Source: Ramazzottius varieornatus
Lineage: Eukaryota > Tardigrada > Eutardigrada > Parachela > Ramazzottiidae
Direction of reading: 5' to 3'
DNA: 64,000 bases
Assembly (NCBI GenBank): GCA_001949185.1
Contig: BDGG01000013.1
Location: 354,408 to 418,407 of the forward strand
Shown: in pieces, positions 32,200 through 44,300 of the stretch
How positions within the stretch are numbered: the stretch's first letter is position 1
Layout of the letters: each line of letters begins with the position of its first letter
Position numbers and translations under genes: made by a program
Notes under the pieces: model-generated
The model's input: the letters and a program-made list of their open reading frames with translations, nothing else
Told to the model about the DNA's origin: nothing
The model's database searches: none

Positions 32200-33477
32200 C
32201 ATTCGGCTAGGTCGAAAACGTGGGTCACGAGGATGTACGAGAGGAAAGCACTCTGAATCAGCACCGTAGTCACGACAGATCCACATAAACACAAATGTGG
32301 TGTATGTACTTTGGATCACTGTGGTGTTTTTTTCCAGTATTGTATTGCCTAGTGAAACTCGCGCAGTACGTGTAAGTACATGGAATGCACCGCTGGAGGA
32401 GTAAAACCGGTCTGGGCTTGTACTCTACTTGCACGATGACGTACTGCACGAGCTTCACTAGGCAGTACAGTATATGCATACATGTGAATTTATCAAAGTA
32501 AAGTTATGGGTAACGTAACACGATAATCTATTTCCGGGGACGCTACTGGGTGTGGGCACAGGTGTGCGACTCCACATGTTCACAAGCTCGGATTGATCCA
32601 CTGAGATGATAACGGTGCTAAGGAGGAGGTGGCACCTACCGTAACATCGACCAATGGTGGTCCATCCCAGCAACCTTTCCGAGAGCCTCCACGTTTTAAC
32701 TCCGCGCTTAGAGGTATTCTGGCCAAAATAATCATGACCCTCAAATACAGTGAATGATCACCACGACAAGCAGAGGAGAAGCACTGCTCCTACCTTGCCT
32801 CATGTATGAGCAGTGATTAATGCGGCTTTGGATGGCGTTTGATGAGGGGGTGACGAGGACCGTTTAGGTTGTTGATGGCGCGAATGGCGACGGCCTTTTG
32901 CACCTGACTGCTCAAAACCCACGCCTATCCTGCGTGGGTTTCGGTATGCAGCACGCCGGGCCATACTACCGTACTCCTGAACATTCTCGTACAACAGCAT
33001 GGGTTTTTATTACTGAGTTTACTAACCCTGAGCATGACTCTTGCATAGTCGCCACAGATGGAGTTCTACATGTTACTGCAGTTTCCCCAATAAACTGATC
33101 GCGATTTCTGAAGGTCGCGATATTGCTCTGGTTGCTTGAAACCGTAATGTATCCGCTGTTTTCAATGTTGGCGCTCACAGATAACCGCCAGTGCCTTTGG
33201 GTCCTTTCGTTAGCACAAAAACAAGCCTTCTGGCGCGTCTCTTCTGCCCAAAACAAGCGGATGCCATAACAACGAGAGACAAGTGTACGTGTGGTCTTTT
33301 CCACAGAGTGAGGACGCGCGTTTTATTTGCCCCGAGAGCGAGTTTGCCGGCTAGATGTCCATAAATTCCTCGGTATTAGGCCGTTATCCTTTAGTTTTCT
33401 TATTTTCGGCTTGCTCGCTGTGACTTGAATTCGCTTGACCGATCGCTGACGGTTTATGCGGAAGACTTAGCTGCGGG
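32200..33477. other. Gene-free stretch after the modular protein gene
   Basis: The 3' UTR of the preceding gene and upstream region of the next. It contains one imperfect hairpin (32342-32472). No supportable coding region. Confidence 0.5.
32342..32472. repeat. Imperfect hairpin, ~130 bp
   Basis: Left arm GTATTGCCTAGTGAAACTCG with CGCAGTACGTG, right arm complement CACGAGCTTCACTAGGCAGTAC. Flanking ATGTAC/GCATACATG also pair loosely. Confidence 0.75.
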
Positions 33478-34011
33478 ATGGATTACCAACCGTTGCCTGT
33501 AGAGCCAGTAACGTCCACGGCTAGTCAGCAGTACAAGAAGCGCCTGGGTTCTCGGATCAACTTTTATCTCCGCAAAAGCTGGCTGGACTGTAAGACCTTC
33601 TTTCAAGTCAACGGTCGCCTGATATGGAAACAGCATTGTCGAGATTTACTCTTTTGTCTCTTCTGGACGATAGTGTTCTTCGCTGTGCTCGTCAACGATA
33701 TCATCCAGTACGCGGTAGTGCGGGACGTGTCGAAGACCTCGCAAGTTTTAACCGTACCCATCCTGTACAGCCAGATCATTCTGGTCTACTACACCATGGC
33801 TTGTTATTTTAAACGGCTGTTTTGTCGCGCTTATCAACTAACTCCTCAGATTATCACTTTGTTAGCCATATTGTTTTGGTTCGATGCGGCTTTGCTAGCT
33901 GGTCGGCTGATTTTAGAAATTATCTACCGCGACACTAGACCAGAGTTTTATCCTAGCACGGACAATTCTGATATTGTATTGGATCGTTATGCTGGTCTTG
34001 GAAACTATTGA
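33478..34011 (+). CDS. Small three-helix membrane protein, unknown
   Basis: An intronless 177-residue frame starting MDYQPLPVEP. Three hydrophobic helices: ~62-86 (LLFCLFWTIVFFAVLVNDII), ~97-117 (VPILYSQIILVYYTMACYF) and ~126-148 (ITLLAILFWFDAALLAGRL). A basic cytosolic-type N-terminus with YKKRLGSRINFYLRK precedes helix 1. The C-terminus is short and acidic. No family is recognised and no signal peptide is seen. It could be an exon of a larger gene, although it has a clean start and stop. Confidence 0.55.
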   Translation: MDYQPLPVEPVTSTASQQYKKRLGSRINFYLRKSWLDCKTFFQVNGRLIWKQHCRDLLFCLFWTIVFFAVLVNDIIQYAVVRDVSKTSQVLTVPILYSQIILVYYTMACYFKRLFCRAYQLTPQIITLLAILFWFDAALLAGRLILEIIYRDTRPEFYPSTDNSDIVLDRYAGLGNY

Positions 34012-34258
34012 AACATGATAAAATCTGGCCAACCATTGACGCACTCTCCACATTGTAGTCTGAATCTTTCTGGCAAACCCACTGCATGGTGAAGACAATA
34101 TGGACCGAGTTTGCTCGAAAACAACACAATTTGTGAACAACTACCGTAAAGGTTCTAAGGACAAAGGTGGAGATGAACGCCATGAAATTAAGAGGTGGAG
34201 TTACATCTGTACAAAACGCACGACCAGCCACAAGTTCAAGAAGGGCGATTTGGTAAAC

Positions 34259-35554
34259 TTAAATTTTGAACAGCTTGCCGTATTTGAGAACATAAGCTTC
34301 CCCTTCAAAACATCTGCATTTTGCCAGATCACCCTGCACGGCACCTTCACAGCGTTCCGGTGTGTGGAAATACTCGAGTATTTCTACGGGGACCAACTTC
34401 AGATAATGGTCTGCCATCACGACGAGAGCCGCCTGCTGATTGACCCAAATTACAGCCTTTCGGACGGTTGTAGGGTCCTCTGGAAGTGTATAGAAGAGTG
34501 GCAAACGAGTATAGATTCCACTTTGGCTGTTCTTCGTTAGGGTTCGACGATGTGGTTTGCCCATAGTTCCTTTGCACGTTGGGAGCTTCATAAGTACGGA
34601 GTATTCTTTGGTCGGGATATCTTCCCAATTGAGGTTGAGCTTATCAGCGGCGAGTTTAACCCAGTCAGGAAGGCCTTCGAGTAGGCTGTTGAATGCGATA
34701 ATGGTTTTACGGTTCGGGTGCTCTGGTACGGGCCGCTCTGGGCCGGGAAACGGCAGATTGGGAAAGGTAATTTCCCGGGGCTTCGATGGTGACAGCGATC
34801 GGGCTTCTGCCTGTGGATCATACGTTTTGGCGATCTTGCTTTCCGGACCCTTAAAACAAATGCATTTGGAAAAACCCAGGCTTGTCGCCCCTTCGCACTT
34901 GCCAGAGATGTGTTTGTCGATAGCGTTCTTCTCCACTGGCTTCATGTAATGGCCGGACATGAGCACAAAGTGGCTGTTCTCTGCTGTGAATACTTTGATC
35001 ACGACATCATCGCCCTCCTTGAAGAACCTGGGTACGTCCAGCCCGTCTTTATCGAGGGCAGACATATGGCTGCGTAATCCTTCCATCCTTCCCGTGGTTG
35101 GCTTGAGTTTCAGATATTTGTCCATATACCAAAAACGCAGGGTAGGGTTTAGGTTCACGTAGCTTTGCATGTCTTTAAGCGAAAAGACAAACCACCTGTC
35201 CACCAGGCAGGCTATAACCCTGTTTTCCCAATCCGGATGAATGGGAGCTTGAACGTTGGGGGCCAGTATTTTAGGCTGCTGAACAAGCGGCGGCACAGGG
35301 TCAGTCCGATCAGCGGATGATCTGTCGTTTCGCTGTCTGAAATTTTTGTTGTTGTTCCGCTTCCTGTTTCTAGGCTTCGGACAGATAGAACTGTCGACCG
35401 CTGAAGAATCTGGAGAACTAGTGGAGGTATCGGAAGAATCGTGTTTTGGCTGTTTCGACTGATGGGACGTTGGGTCATCGTCGGGACGTCGCTTCCTGGG
35501 AGAAGGAGATGCTTTCGAAGTGGTAGGTTGATTGGCCATTGCCTGTATGTGCAT
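34259..35554 (-). CDS. Intronless gene with a duplicated HYxK...CEGA...KCxCF module, unknown
   Basis: About 431 residues from the ATG at 35554 (an alternative start, MANQPT, is at 35539). The first ~120 residues are low complexity, rich in Ser, Asp, Lys and Arg with a possible nuclear signal (KPRNRKRNNNK). Two related modules follow. Each has a hydrophobic strand, [ML](S/A)(G/D)HYxK, then C-E-G-A and K-C-x-C-F-x-G: GHYMKPVEK...KCEGATS...KCICFKG and DHYLKLVPV...RCEGAVQ...KCRCFEG. The conserved His and three Cys per module could bind zinc. Absence of introns in a region of intron-containing genes raises a retrogene or viral origin, but no homology supports either. Confidence 0.6.
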   Translation of the reverse strand: MHIQAMANQPTTSKASPSPRKRRPDDDPTSHQSKQPKHDSSDTSTSSPDSSAVDSSICPKPRNRKRNNNKNFRQRNDRSSADRTDPVPPLVQQPKILAPNVQAPIHPDWENRVIACLVDRWFVFSLKDMQSYVNLNPTLRFWYMDKYLKLKPTTGRMEGLRSHMSALDKDGLDVPRFFKEGDDVVIKVFTAENSHFVLMSGHYMKPVEKNAIDKHISGKCEGATSLGFSKCICFKGPESKIAKTYDPQAEARSLSPSKPREITFPNLPFPGPERPVPEHPNRKTIIAFNSLLEGLPDWVKLAADKLNLNWEDIPTKEYSVLMKLPTCKGTMGKPHRRTLTKNSQSGIYTRLPLFYTLPEDPTTVRKAVIWVNQQAALVVMADHYLKLVPVEILEYFHTPERCEGAVQGDLAKCRCFEGEAYVLKYGKLFKI

Positions 35555-35845
35555 TCTGTAACGGACAAAGGTACACCTATTAGGTCTGTACTGTAAGTAT
35601 GACCTGCGGGTTTTCGGAGGGAAGTTTTGAAAATTCATTTCGCTGGCTGTAGCGGAATTCCTCGTTTCCTCTTTTCGTAAATAAAAGATACGATGGTCAT
35701 TTGCACAGGTATTTGAAACTCTGATTCGTAGATTTCTCGGGTTTTGTATGAGAATGTTTAGTGATCGCAAAATTTCATAAACTACCTCCAGTTGGAATTC
35801 TATTTCCTGTAGCCACACCAAGACAGCCAAAAATTCAGACACTAC

Positions 35846-36048
35846 TGTATTCCCTCGATAGTTCTGCGAATCACGTGACTGTTCCGTTAAATATTGCCCG
35901 GCGGGGATAGAAAATATTCATGCATTCAATCAAAGATTGCTCGCCAATCAAGTAGAGCGGCGGGCGACAATCAAACAAGCAGTGATGTCACTGCGGGTGT
36001 AATATACTGGCCTGATGACGTAGTTCGCAGAACTATCGAGGGAATACA
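35846..36048. mobile_element. 203-bp MITE with CTAC target duplication, copy 1
   Basis: Terminal inverted repeats TGTATTCCCTCGATAGTTCTGCGAA / TTCGCAGAACTATCGAGGGAATACA. Flanked on both sides by CTAC (35842-35845 and 36049-36052), a 4-bp target site duplication. Confidence 0.88.
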
Positions 36049-36125
36049 CTACGGTAAACAAAACTTCAACGAAGACGCTATCGAACGGTCGTTTCAGTAT
36101 AGGCAAGAACAGTTTACTACATAAG

Positions 36126-37123
36126 TTAGCCAGGTGGGAGAAAATGCTTCGAAAAACTGACATTGGACGATGCAAAAACCACCTGTTTTGAAAGCCGGTC
36201 GAAAGCAAGAGTCTCCAAACTTGGCAGGTGGATAGTGAATACATTGGTGTACTCTTCAAGAGCGTCAGCTCTCGTTTTCGTTCGGCAATGATAGAGGCAA
36301 AAACGGGAAGCTTTCACCTCACGAAAATGGCGCACGTCGACAACCGCAACTTTCCACCTTGTTATGCATAAAAGTTCTTTCTCAAAACTCAAAGCATATC
36401 TTTTGAAACTTCTTCTTGCAGTTGATAAACCATCCTCAGTAATACGAAACCTTTCTATCGTTCTCGAGTTCAGAAAGCCCGTTCCGCGCAAATTGTTTTT
36501 TAAAAGGACTGTGTTCGAATGTAGTGCAAGCAAGCATAAATGGTCGTAAAGCTATTCGCCTTCTTTGTGTACATTTACTGTGGTGGCTATACTTTCTGAA
36601 CGTCGTAAGGTTCTTGTAACTTACTCTTCGCCCAGATCCTTGTAAGCGTCCATTTTGTCTCTCGGGTTCTTCGTACTATTGGGATTGTTACAAGCTCGAT
36701 CAGTAAGTGCACCGTCCCGGTTCTGCGAAGCAGAATCATTTCCAGGCACGACTGAGGCCCCTTTCGTGCGAGAGAAATTGGGGTGAAAACCCGGCGAACC
36801 AGGTATCGGTTGCAGGCGTGAATAAAATTCCTCCTCTTGTGGTGTGTGTGGCAGTCGTTCTTTCAGGCGGAATTGATCAATGGGAAGAAACTCAGGTATC
36901 ACAACACCCGCAAAATCATCGAAGAAGCAAGGGTCGCTGAGGTAAACGTAGTGGGCAGATTCAGGGGAATGTGGTTGGGCAAACTGGGTGAACCATGGAC
37001 GATGCGGACCTGTGTCTTCGTAGCGACTACCGCCTGCGCAGAAGAAGTGAGGAATTGGCACGTTGGGCAGTTTGATGTGCTCCGTGACGATTTTGAACAG
37101 TCTATTTCGGAGTCTGATGTCTC
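36126..37123 (-). CDS. Possible exons of an unrecognised minus-strand gene
   Basis: The better candidate is 36625-37123: acceptor TTGCAG, a 166-codon frame with LRNRLFKIVTEHIKLPNV, FFCAGGSRYEDTG, YVYLSDPCFFDDFAG, then a Ser/Asn-rich tail ending in a GTAAGT donor at 36624 (or TAA at 36621). A weaker frame follows at 36126-36505 (GFLNSRTIERFRITEDGLST). No family is recognised and no start codon was found. A MITE lies next to the region. This may be a decayed gene. Confidence 0.3.
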
Positions 37124-37544
37124 CTGCAACACTACTTTTTGATGTTATTGATTGGAGGTATCAAAATACGATGTCAGAAATACTTGCCCGCCGGTGATCA
37201 CAGGACGTTGGGTACTATTGACTGATGTATTGGCGTTATCTGACCACTAGTAGTGAAGCATTTTGAAGCTGTAGTTTGACTGAGGGTGTTGATTGAGACT
37301 TCCACATAGGTTTCCAATAGTTCAGCAGCAAGAGTAATGAGGGAAGAAAAGACGTACGAGGAGGTGATCATAACTGTTCTCAGCGTTCAACTTTGCTCAC
37401 ATATGTCATAACTACGACATTCAGCTCAAGATACCCGCGCGTAGCTAGCGACGTATGGCGAACAGAGTTGTACGCTGAGCAAGATAAGACCTCACTTCTC
37501 GAATACATCACAATGAAAAGTAATAGTCTCACCGGTCATGAACA

Positions 37545-37688
37545 TCAAGCATCCCCAGTCTTTGCAATTTTTTTAGCTCCAGCGAGAAAAAATTCCAGCA
37601 GTGTGTCGATCAACCTGTCATCACATCTATCATCCAGTGTGTCACCGATATTCTGGTAGTCCACTATGCAGTCAATCACAGCAGCGCC
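37545..37688 (-). CDS. Possible terminal exon, unknown
   Basis: After a TTTGCAG acceptor there are 47 codons (VIDCIVDYQNIGDTLDDRCD, LIDTLLEFFLAGAKKIA) ending in TGA. Coding-like composition only. It lies just downstream, on this strand, of MITE copy 2. Confidence 0.22.
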   Translation of the reverse strand, partial: GAAVIDCIVDYQNIGDTLDDRCDDRLIDTLLEFFLAGAKKIAKTGDA

Positions 37689-37788
37689 CTGCAAATGCAG
37701 AGCTTTAAATTGAACGGTGTTATCCCTCAAACTTCGAGAAGAAAATTGATGCACTAGTAGTGTGACAGATCTGCGAGATCGAACGCAC

Positions 37789-37992
37789 TGTATTCCCTCG
37801 ACGGTTTCGCGAATCACGTGACGGACAACGTAAATATTACCCGGCGGGGATGGAAAATGCCTGCGTCTTCAATCAAGGTTTACTCGCCAATCAAGGTTCC
37901 GTGATGGGCGACAATCAGACAATCAGTGGTGTCAGTGCGGGCATAGTTTACTGGCGTGATGGCGTGATTCGCGAGACCATCGAGGGAATACA
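37789..37992. mobile_element. 204-bp MITE, copy 2 of the CTAC family
   Basis: Same terminal repeats as 35846-36048 (TGTATTCCCTCGA.GGTTT... / ...CCATCGAGGGAATACA) and similar interior (GCCAATCAAG, GGGCGACAATCA). No clear target duplication flanks this copy. Confidence 0.85.
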
Positions 37993-38621
37993 GTATGCTG
38001 CGGTCAACAAAGATGCAAACTTCTGTTCTAAACAGCGAGCTACGCTTGGTACGTACGCGGTTGGCGAATGCAGTTGTAATTGCATCACAGGAAGGTGGGT
38101 AGTTTTTAGCAGTTTTCGCCTTGCAGTATAAGTATATTGCTACGTGACGTAACCCCATATAAGCAGCGGTCGACTTGAAAGACTCGGTGTAGTGATCAAC
38201 CCAACTCTGAATATCGGCTTCATGTATGATGAAAACGGTTTCTGGCGTAGAAAAGGGTTGGTTGTGTGTGAACTTGGCTGCCGCACTTGTCGCACTTTCC
38301 GAGCTGGTCGCTAAAACGAAACAAGCTTAATGCCATCTGGCAGATGGATGTGTGCAAAACTTTTATTCAGTTACTGTGTGCCTACGTGATATGAACGAAC
38401 GTCATTTTGTATAATTCAGAATAAAAACCCGTCGGTAAGGCTTGACTTGTGATTTAAACTCTCCATTTTTTTAATATTAACCAGAATTAACCAGTATACG
38501 CAGTGTGCTACTGGTCATGCGATACTCCGCATACCCGGTACCTACCAGAACTCTTGAGTTCGGTGTAGCGATCGAGAAGTTCTCAATGTCCCAAAAAATA
38601 GTGAGACAATCTGCAAGGCAA

Positions 38622-38951
38622 TTATAAGCTTTTCGGTGCGTAGAAGTTGGTTAAGATTTCGTCTAATGTTATGAAGAACCACACGATGTCTGCAGGAAAG
38701 AACCACCGTCTGCCACCTTGCACAAAGCTCCTCCAATCTGCAACCTTGGTGTAGTCGTCGGCGATTCCAATAGACACTTTTACGCACTGACTGTTTCCTG
38801 TAGGCAAGTTGTAAGTGATCAGGTGAGGAGATGCATAAGGCAGATCGCGTGCTGCCCAGTTTCGATACTTTCGGTCATGTTCCTCCGTAATTGGAAGAAA
38901 TGGGTTCTCTGGCTTTTGATAAGCATTCTTCGCTTTCTTTGTTCTGACCAT
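38622..38951 (-). CDS. Small open frame, unknown (109 residues)
   Basis: Starts MVRTKKAKNAYQKPENPF and ends in TAA. It contains DDYTKVADWRSFVQGGRRWF and a hydrophobic end (ADIVWFFITLDEILTNF). Length and composition are compatible with a short gene, but nothing confirms it. Confidence 0.3.
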   Translation of the reverse strand: MVRTKKAKNAYQKPENPFLPITEEHDRKYRNWAARDLPYASPHLITYNLPTGNSQCVKVSIGIADDYTKVADWRSFVQGGRRWFFPADIVWFFITLDEILTNFYAPKSL

Positions 38952-41302
38952 AATTCGACGAAGTCTGAGAAAACTACAGAAATTTGATGCAGTACATATG
39001 AAAGTAAGATCAAAATTTTTCGCGACTTAGATACGAATGTTACCAGCGAATAGGTTGTCACTGTAATCCCGCTCCCCGTGTATTCTTCTTAGCAACTACC
39101 GAGTATGGTAGGCGAAGCTAAAGTAAGCCGTTTTAGCCGTTCTTAGCCGCGGCCAAAAGCGTAGTGTTGGTTGAAGTTTGATGTGTTGAGATGCTGACCA
39201 GTGGTTGCTATGCTCATGTTCCAGGTATTACTCCGAAAATCGCTTTGGTTCTCTTACAGTATACGCCAGTGCACATGTGCGTTAGTAACGACTCTTAATT
39301 ACCGGTTTGCATATTCCAGACACGATATCGGAAGAAACACACGAACGGTGTCCCGTGTACAATTCTTTCGATGTTTTTGTCAAGGTGTTTGGACTAGGTT
39401 ATTCAAATCGCAAATGGCTACCAACGATATGTACCTCGCTAAGGTGCTTCACTCGAACACCCGGAAACATTAGGTGCGGAAGTATGACTTGCAACTTTCA
39501 GGGGGAAAGATGGCAAAACATTTTCATGACTTCAGATCTCAGACATGTTGAACCACTTAGATGTCTAAACTAGTGAGGTACTTCACCACTTTTCCTGCAG
39601 GGACTTCATGCCGATACTGTAGAAACATGAGGGAAGAGGAGAACAACTCTTTTAAGCCATTTTTTTACAGCCCCGTCCGAAAAATTATTTCTCTCTCGCT
39701 GGAGATGCTCTAATTTCTGTTCATCCACATCAGTCACTAGTGCGTTCTTAGCGAACGGCAGCGTCATTTTCTTTTCTATCCGCGACAGAACGCTTCTTAC
39801 ACCATTTACAATTTACGTCGCGAACTTCTTTGTAGCAAACCTCAGTAGTGGTATTTTCTTTTATTCCATCGAAGTGGTTAATGATTCGTATTCTTCCTGG
39901 TGGATGAGACGTACCACAACTACGTTAGCTAGCCCTCAACGCAGTCATGTACAGCTCGCAGGCACTGATCGCTTTGAGCCGACTTTGATCCGTGACCTTT
40001 GCCGTGTCTTACGCTATCGCCGGGAACGATTCGCGCTGGGCGTTTGTGCTGCAATGCGGCCCACCTTGCCGGGTAATCGTGCAGGACGCTTTATGGTATC
40101 GTCTTTCAGAAAAAGCGAACGGCTGTCAGGTAAACGGGAAAGTTAGCACTGCAAAAGTTAGCTTGGGCCACGCAGGTATTGATGTATGGCTTACCGCAAG
40201 TCATTATCATAGCGGTGTAGATCATAGAAGGTGGATCTGCTCAGTATTTTAAACAGAGGTTGTCTCTTGACATACAACGCGGAAATGCTTTTTGTGTAAT
40301 GGGTACGGCAAAGGAGTCTAAAGGACTAGGAAGAGATATTTTACGTTTTAAATCTTAAAAAGCGAAAAACCGTGTCCTCATAACTTGTTGTTTCAATTTA
40401 GTCTTCTCTCTTCATCGCTGTCTTCTTTCGAAGAAAAATTAAACGGGACGGTTTGACCGTCGAGAGGTAGGGACAGGCATAATCCCCTTGTAAGGTGTTT
40501 GGGCTCTGTTTTTCCACCTGGCAGTTTTCCCAGGAGGACGTGCTTTGTCAAAAGTAACACGGGCAATCGATAGCCTTCTTGTTGTTGTATGTTTCGACGT
40601 CAAGCGTATAATTTTAGAAGCGCTGGTGGCGAAAAAAGAATTGTTCTAACAAGGACGTCAAAATTTTCAGAATTACGCCACAGACATAAACAGCTTCAAC
40701 AGTTTATTGTGAGACTAGAGTGGAGCTTCCTTATGCTTAGACGAAAGACGACACCATACGCTATGCTCAGTAAAAAAGAGCGGATCGAAATATTGCTTCT
40801 GACCAGAGATAGAAGTGTTTGAAATAAGCTTTCGGAAAACGGCAATTTCATATCGAAAGACCTTATAGATTGCTTGAATTGTGAGCTAGACTGTCTGGTG
40901 ATCGAGAAGTTCAAGCTGTTTTCCACGGGATACTGTTTGAATTACGGAAACTGGACTACGGGAGTACGGGTTCAAAAGACGAAAAGAAGCGAAGGCCATC
41001 GGTGCCCATGGCCCGTGAGCGTGACTGTATATGTTGCCGTCAAATCACACCAACAACTTGACCGGAAATAATAAAAACTGCAGGCGTCAGAAAGTAAACT
41101 GGCTGCCGCCGGGTGGTTAATGCCGAAGACTTCTGGAGCGTGGAAGCTGGCTGCGTGTTCGGAGAAGTGCAGGAATGTCAATAAAAAATATTGAGTGACA
41201 ACAGATTTGGGAAAAGGCAAGCGTAGAAACGACCAGCGTGAGTAATCAAGATTAACAGTAAAAAACACAAGTCCGAGTGTGAAAGAAAGAGAAGTAAAAT
41301 AC
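38952..41302. other. Gene-free stretch
   Basis: No supportable gene. It includes half of a foldback element (39105-39170). Open frames near 39874-40252 have no homology or splice support. Confidence 0.45.
39105..39170. repeat. Half copy of the foldback element at 45930
   Basis: AGGCGAAGCTAAAG..AAGCCGTTTTAGCCGTTCTTAGCCGCGGCCAAAA matches the left arm of 45930-46196 in order; the right arm is absent. Confidence 0.65.
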
Positions 41303-44300
41303 TCAAGCAGTCAGACGTTCCTTCTCCGAAGGTGTATCGGGAGGAATCGGAGTAGCATACCCGGTCTCATACCCGTCTATCGCCGATGATGATATTATCG
41401 AAGGGTCCCCGATAACCGCGCCATTAGTCGTAGCTACCACGGCATCTTTCAGCCGCTGCTGACGTTTCCGTCGTTGCAGTATCAGCGTCACACCGATGTA
41501 CAAGAGGCAGACGATACCCGAGCCGATACCGAAGGCCCGCCAGGCTGCTCGTCCACCGTACGTCCCGTAGACGGTCCCACCTATCAATCCACCCAACGCG
41601 ATACCTACGAAATAGAGACTTTATCGTACTCTTGAATGCTTCTTTGCATTGGTGTTACCTTACCGAAGCCATCGTAGATACCACCAAGAACGCCTTGCAT
41701 GGTCGCCACGCCACCTGGAGGTGATTTCGCGTAGGCGAACGTGGCCATGTTGGCGTAGAACAGACCGAAACCCGGTCCGTGAAGCAGTTCTAACACCAGT
41801 GCCCACCAGGAGTAATGGGTAAGCAGAGAGTAAGCAATGTAGCGAAGGCAGAAGGAACCCAGTGCTAGGACCATGACGCCATGATGGCCCATGCGGGCTA
41901 TTAGCCATTGTGAGAGGAACATGAAGGGAACCTCGCCCGCACATTCAGCCAGTTGGCTCAGTCCCATCAACGCTGGAGCTGCGCTTAGCTCCATAAGGTA
42001 AAGGAAGAGAAACGCGTAGAGCAGGCCCGTACACATCCCCACGAAGAACGTGGCCGCACTGCAGAAACACAGGTTCAGGAAATTCAAAGAAGATAAACTT
42101 CTGGAAAACGTGAAAAGCCAGAAGTCAAACTACTGCCCTTCCGATCGCAAAGCGAGCAGCCCACCACTCATCCATATGCATAATCCATGACTAACCAGAA
42201 TATGCAAGTGATGATAGTGCAGTGGATGGTGGTCTGACTCGCGGTCGGAGGGTCGCTAGTGCGACTCACGGATCTTCGCTTTTAACATTTAATTTTATCT
42301 GATATCTACCTGAAAACGAGGAACTCAAAATCGGCAAACAGCCGAAAGACATTCCGTACGACTTGCGAGGAATGTATATCGACAGACGGTCTCAAGAACC
42401 ACGCCGTGATGATCGCACAAGAAAGAAAGACGACAAAGCCATAGAAAGCTGGTCTGTAGTCGAGCTCGCTGGCTTCCGGCGATCGTTCCGAAAAGTTGTT
42501 CATCAGCAAGCCCACCAGCACTGCGGCCACAGCCCAGCCAATACTACCAAACACTCTCTGAGTCCCGTACGACACAGCTTTCTTCTGTTGACCGATGATG
42601 TCGAAGGCCACCGAGTCGCCCATAGTGTACGCCGCTGTGAAACCAACTCTACCGATCGTCATGACGATCAGGAACAACCAAAACTGGTAGGTGAACCGAA
42701 CGAAATTCTTGTTGGCTTCTGCTGCATTACAAAGCACGGCCGAACAGTTGTCGGACTGCAGTGAACCATCGCAGCGCTTCGTTTCTTTATCGTGGATGAT
42801 ATTTACGGGATAACTTCCACCTGAAAACAACCACAGCGGATATTCAGTCAAAATCTCAGCTTAGCAACACAACACAAGAGCGTTTTTGCAAGTGGCGCAT
42901 GCAGTAAGTCAATAACACTGCAAACATGCGCCACTCGAAAAACATCATTCTCGTTTTCCCAAGTGGCGCTCACTTTTGGCCGCTAATAATATTACATTTC
43001 ACATTACATTACAACTTCCCCGTGGTTGTAATGTCGTGTAAAAGTGGAATTGTAATGCAAAATGTAATGCTCATCATTAACTGCAATCAATCGAAACTTG
43101 ATTTCCGCCGATTTCGCACTAAGATTTTTATTGCACTGCGCTCCGACAGTTTCTTCGCATTGGGATCACACTTTGATTTTCCAACCTGTTTGAGTGATTG
43201 CTGTGAAGGTCGACTGAAGGTTATGAATGGTAGACTGAAGAACCAATCTTGCACACTTAGCTTCGCAAGAGTAATCAGCTGTTCACATATTACGTCAGAA
43301 AGACGTAATGAAGTGACGTAGATAAAAAGCTGACTGTTCGCTTCGCAAAATTCTTGATGAAAATATCATCTGTGACGTACGAAGATTACCGGAGAGAATA
43401 CAGTAACAATGAAAGCAGTGCTGGCAAAAGTAATGATGAGCATTACATTTTACACTACAACTACACTTTTACACGACATTACAAACACGGTAAAGTTGTA
43501 ATGTAAATGTAAAATGTAATTACAACTTTTACCTGCCAGAATCTGCGGTATTTTTGGGTATTTTGCCGCCAGAAATCTGAAATTCGGCTGACTTACGCGG
43601 AAAAATGTCAGAAACTTCCTGAGTATGGTCATTTCTCAACCGTATTTTTATCTTTGTCTGGAACACAATTACTAAGATCTATATTCTATGCAAACATAGA
43701 CATAGCTGGTTCGTCGTTTTCGTCGCTCCTTGTCACTTTTAGGCGTTACAAACCGCTCGGTCTGTAAAATGTAAACTAGTGTAAAATGTAATTACACTTT
43801 TACAATTACACTATTTTACATTACACTTTCCATTACACGGACCATCTGTGTAATGCTCATCATTAGGCAAAAGTACGATATTATCGTATCGTACGATTCG
43901 TATCGAAATATATCGATACTGCTGCGATACGATATCGAGAAGATATCATATCCAGATATCGATATGGCAGAGATATCGGAAAGCACAATACGATATTGGC
44001 AAATGCTTTATTGGAAAATATCGTATCGTATTTTCGCCAGCACTGAACGAAAGTGTGCCCCACCTGAGGAAACAATCTTGTTGAGATTCTCAGTTTGAAT
44101 TTTACCGCTTGAAGGAAAGCTTGAGTTTCTCTCGGGGACGAACTGTAAAGGCCTTGGAGCATCCGGTGAAATGTCCAGAATGTTGAATGCGTACTGGTAG
44201 TCGGTGAATGTACACTGTACCGACGCATACTCCATTCCCGCTCCATTTCCGGTGCCTTTGGTGCAGAACACCAAGTCGGACGAACCATTCAGACCCAGCC

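Noticed and set aside
39874-40252. Overlapping plus-strand frames near 40 kb.
   Set aside because: Two frames of equal length, no conserved motif, no splice evidence.
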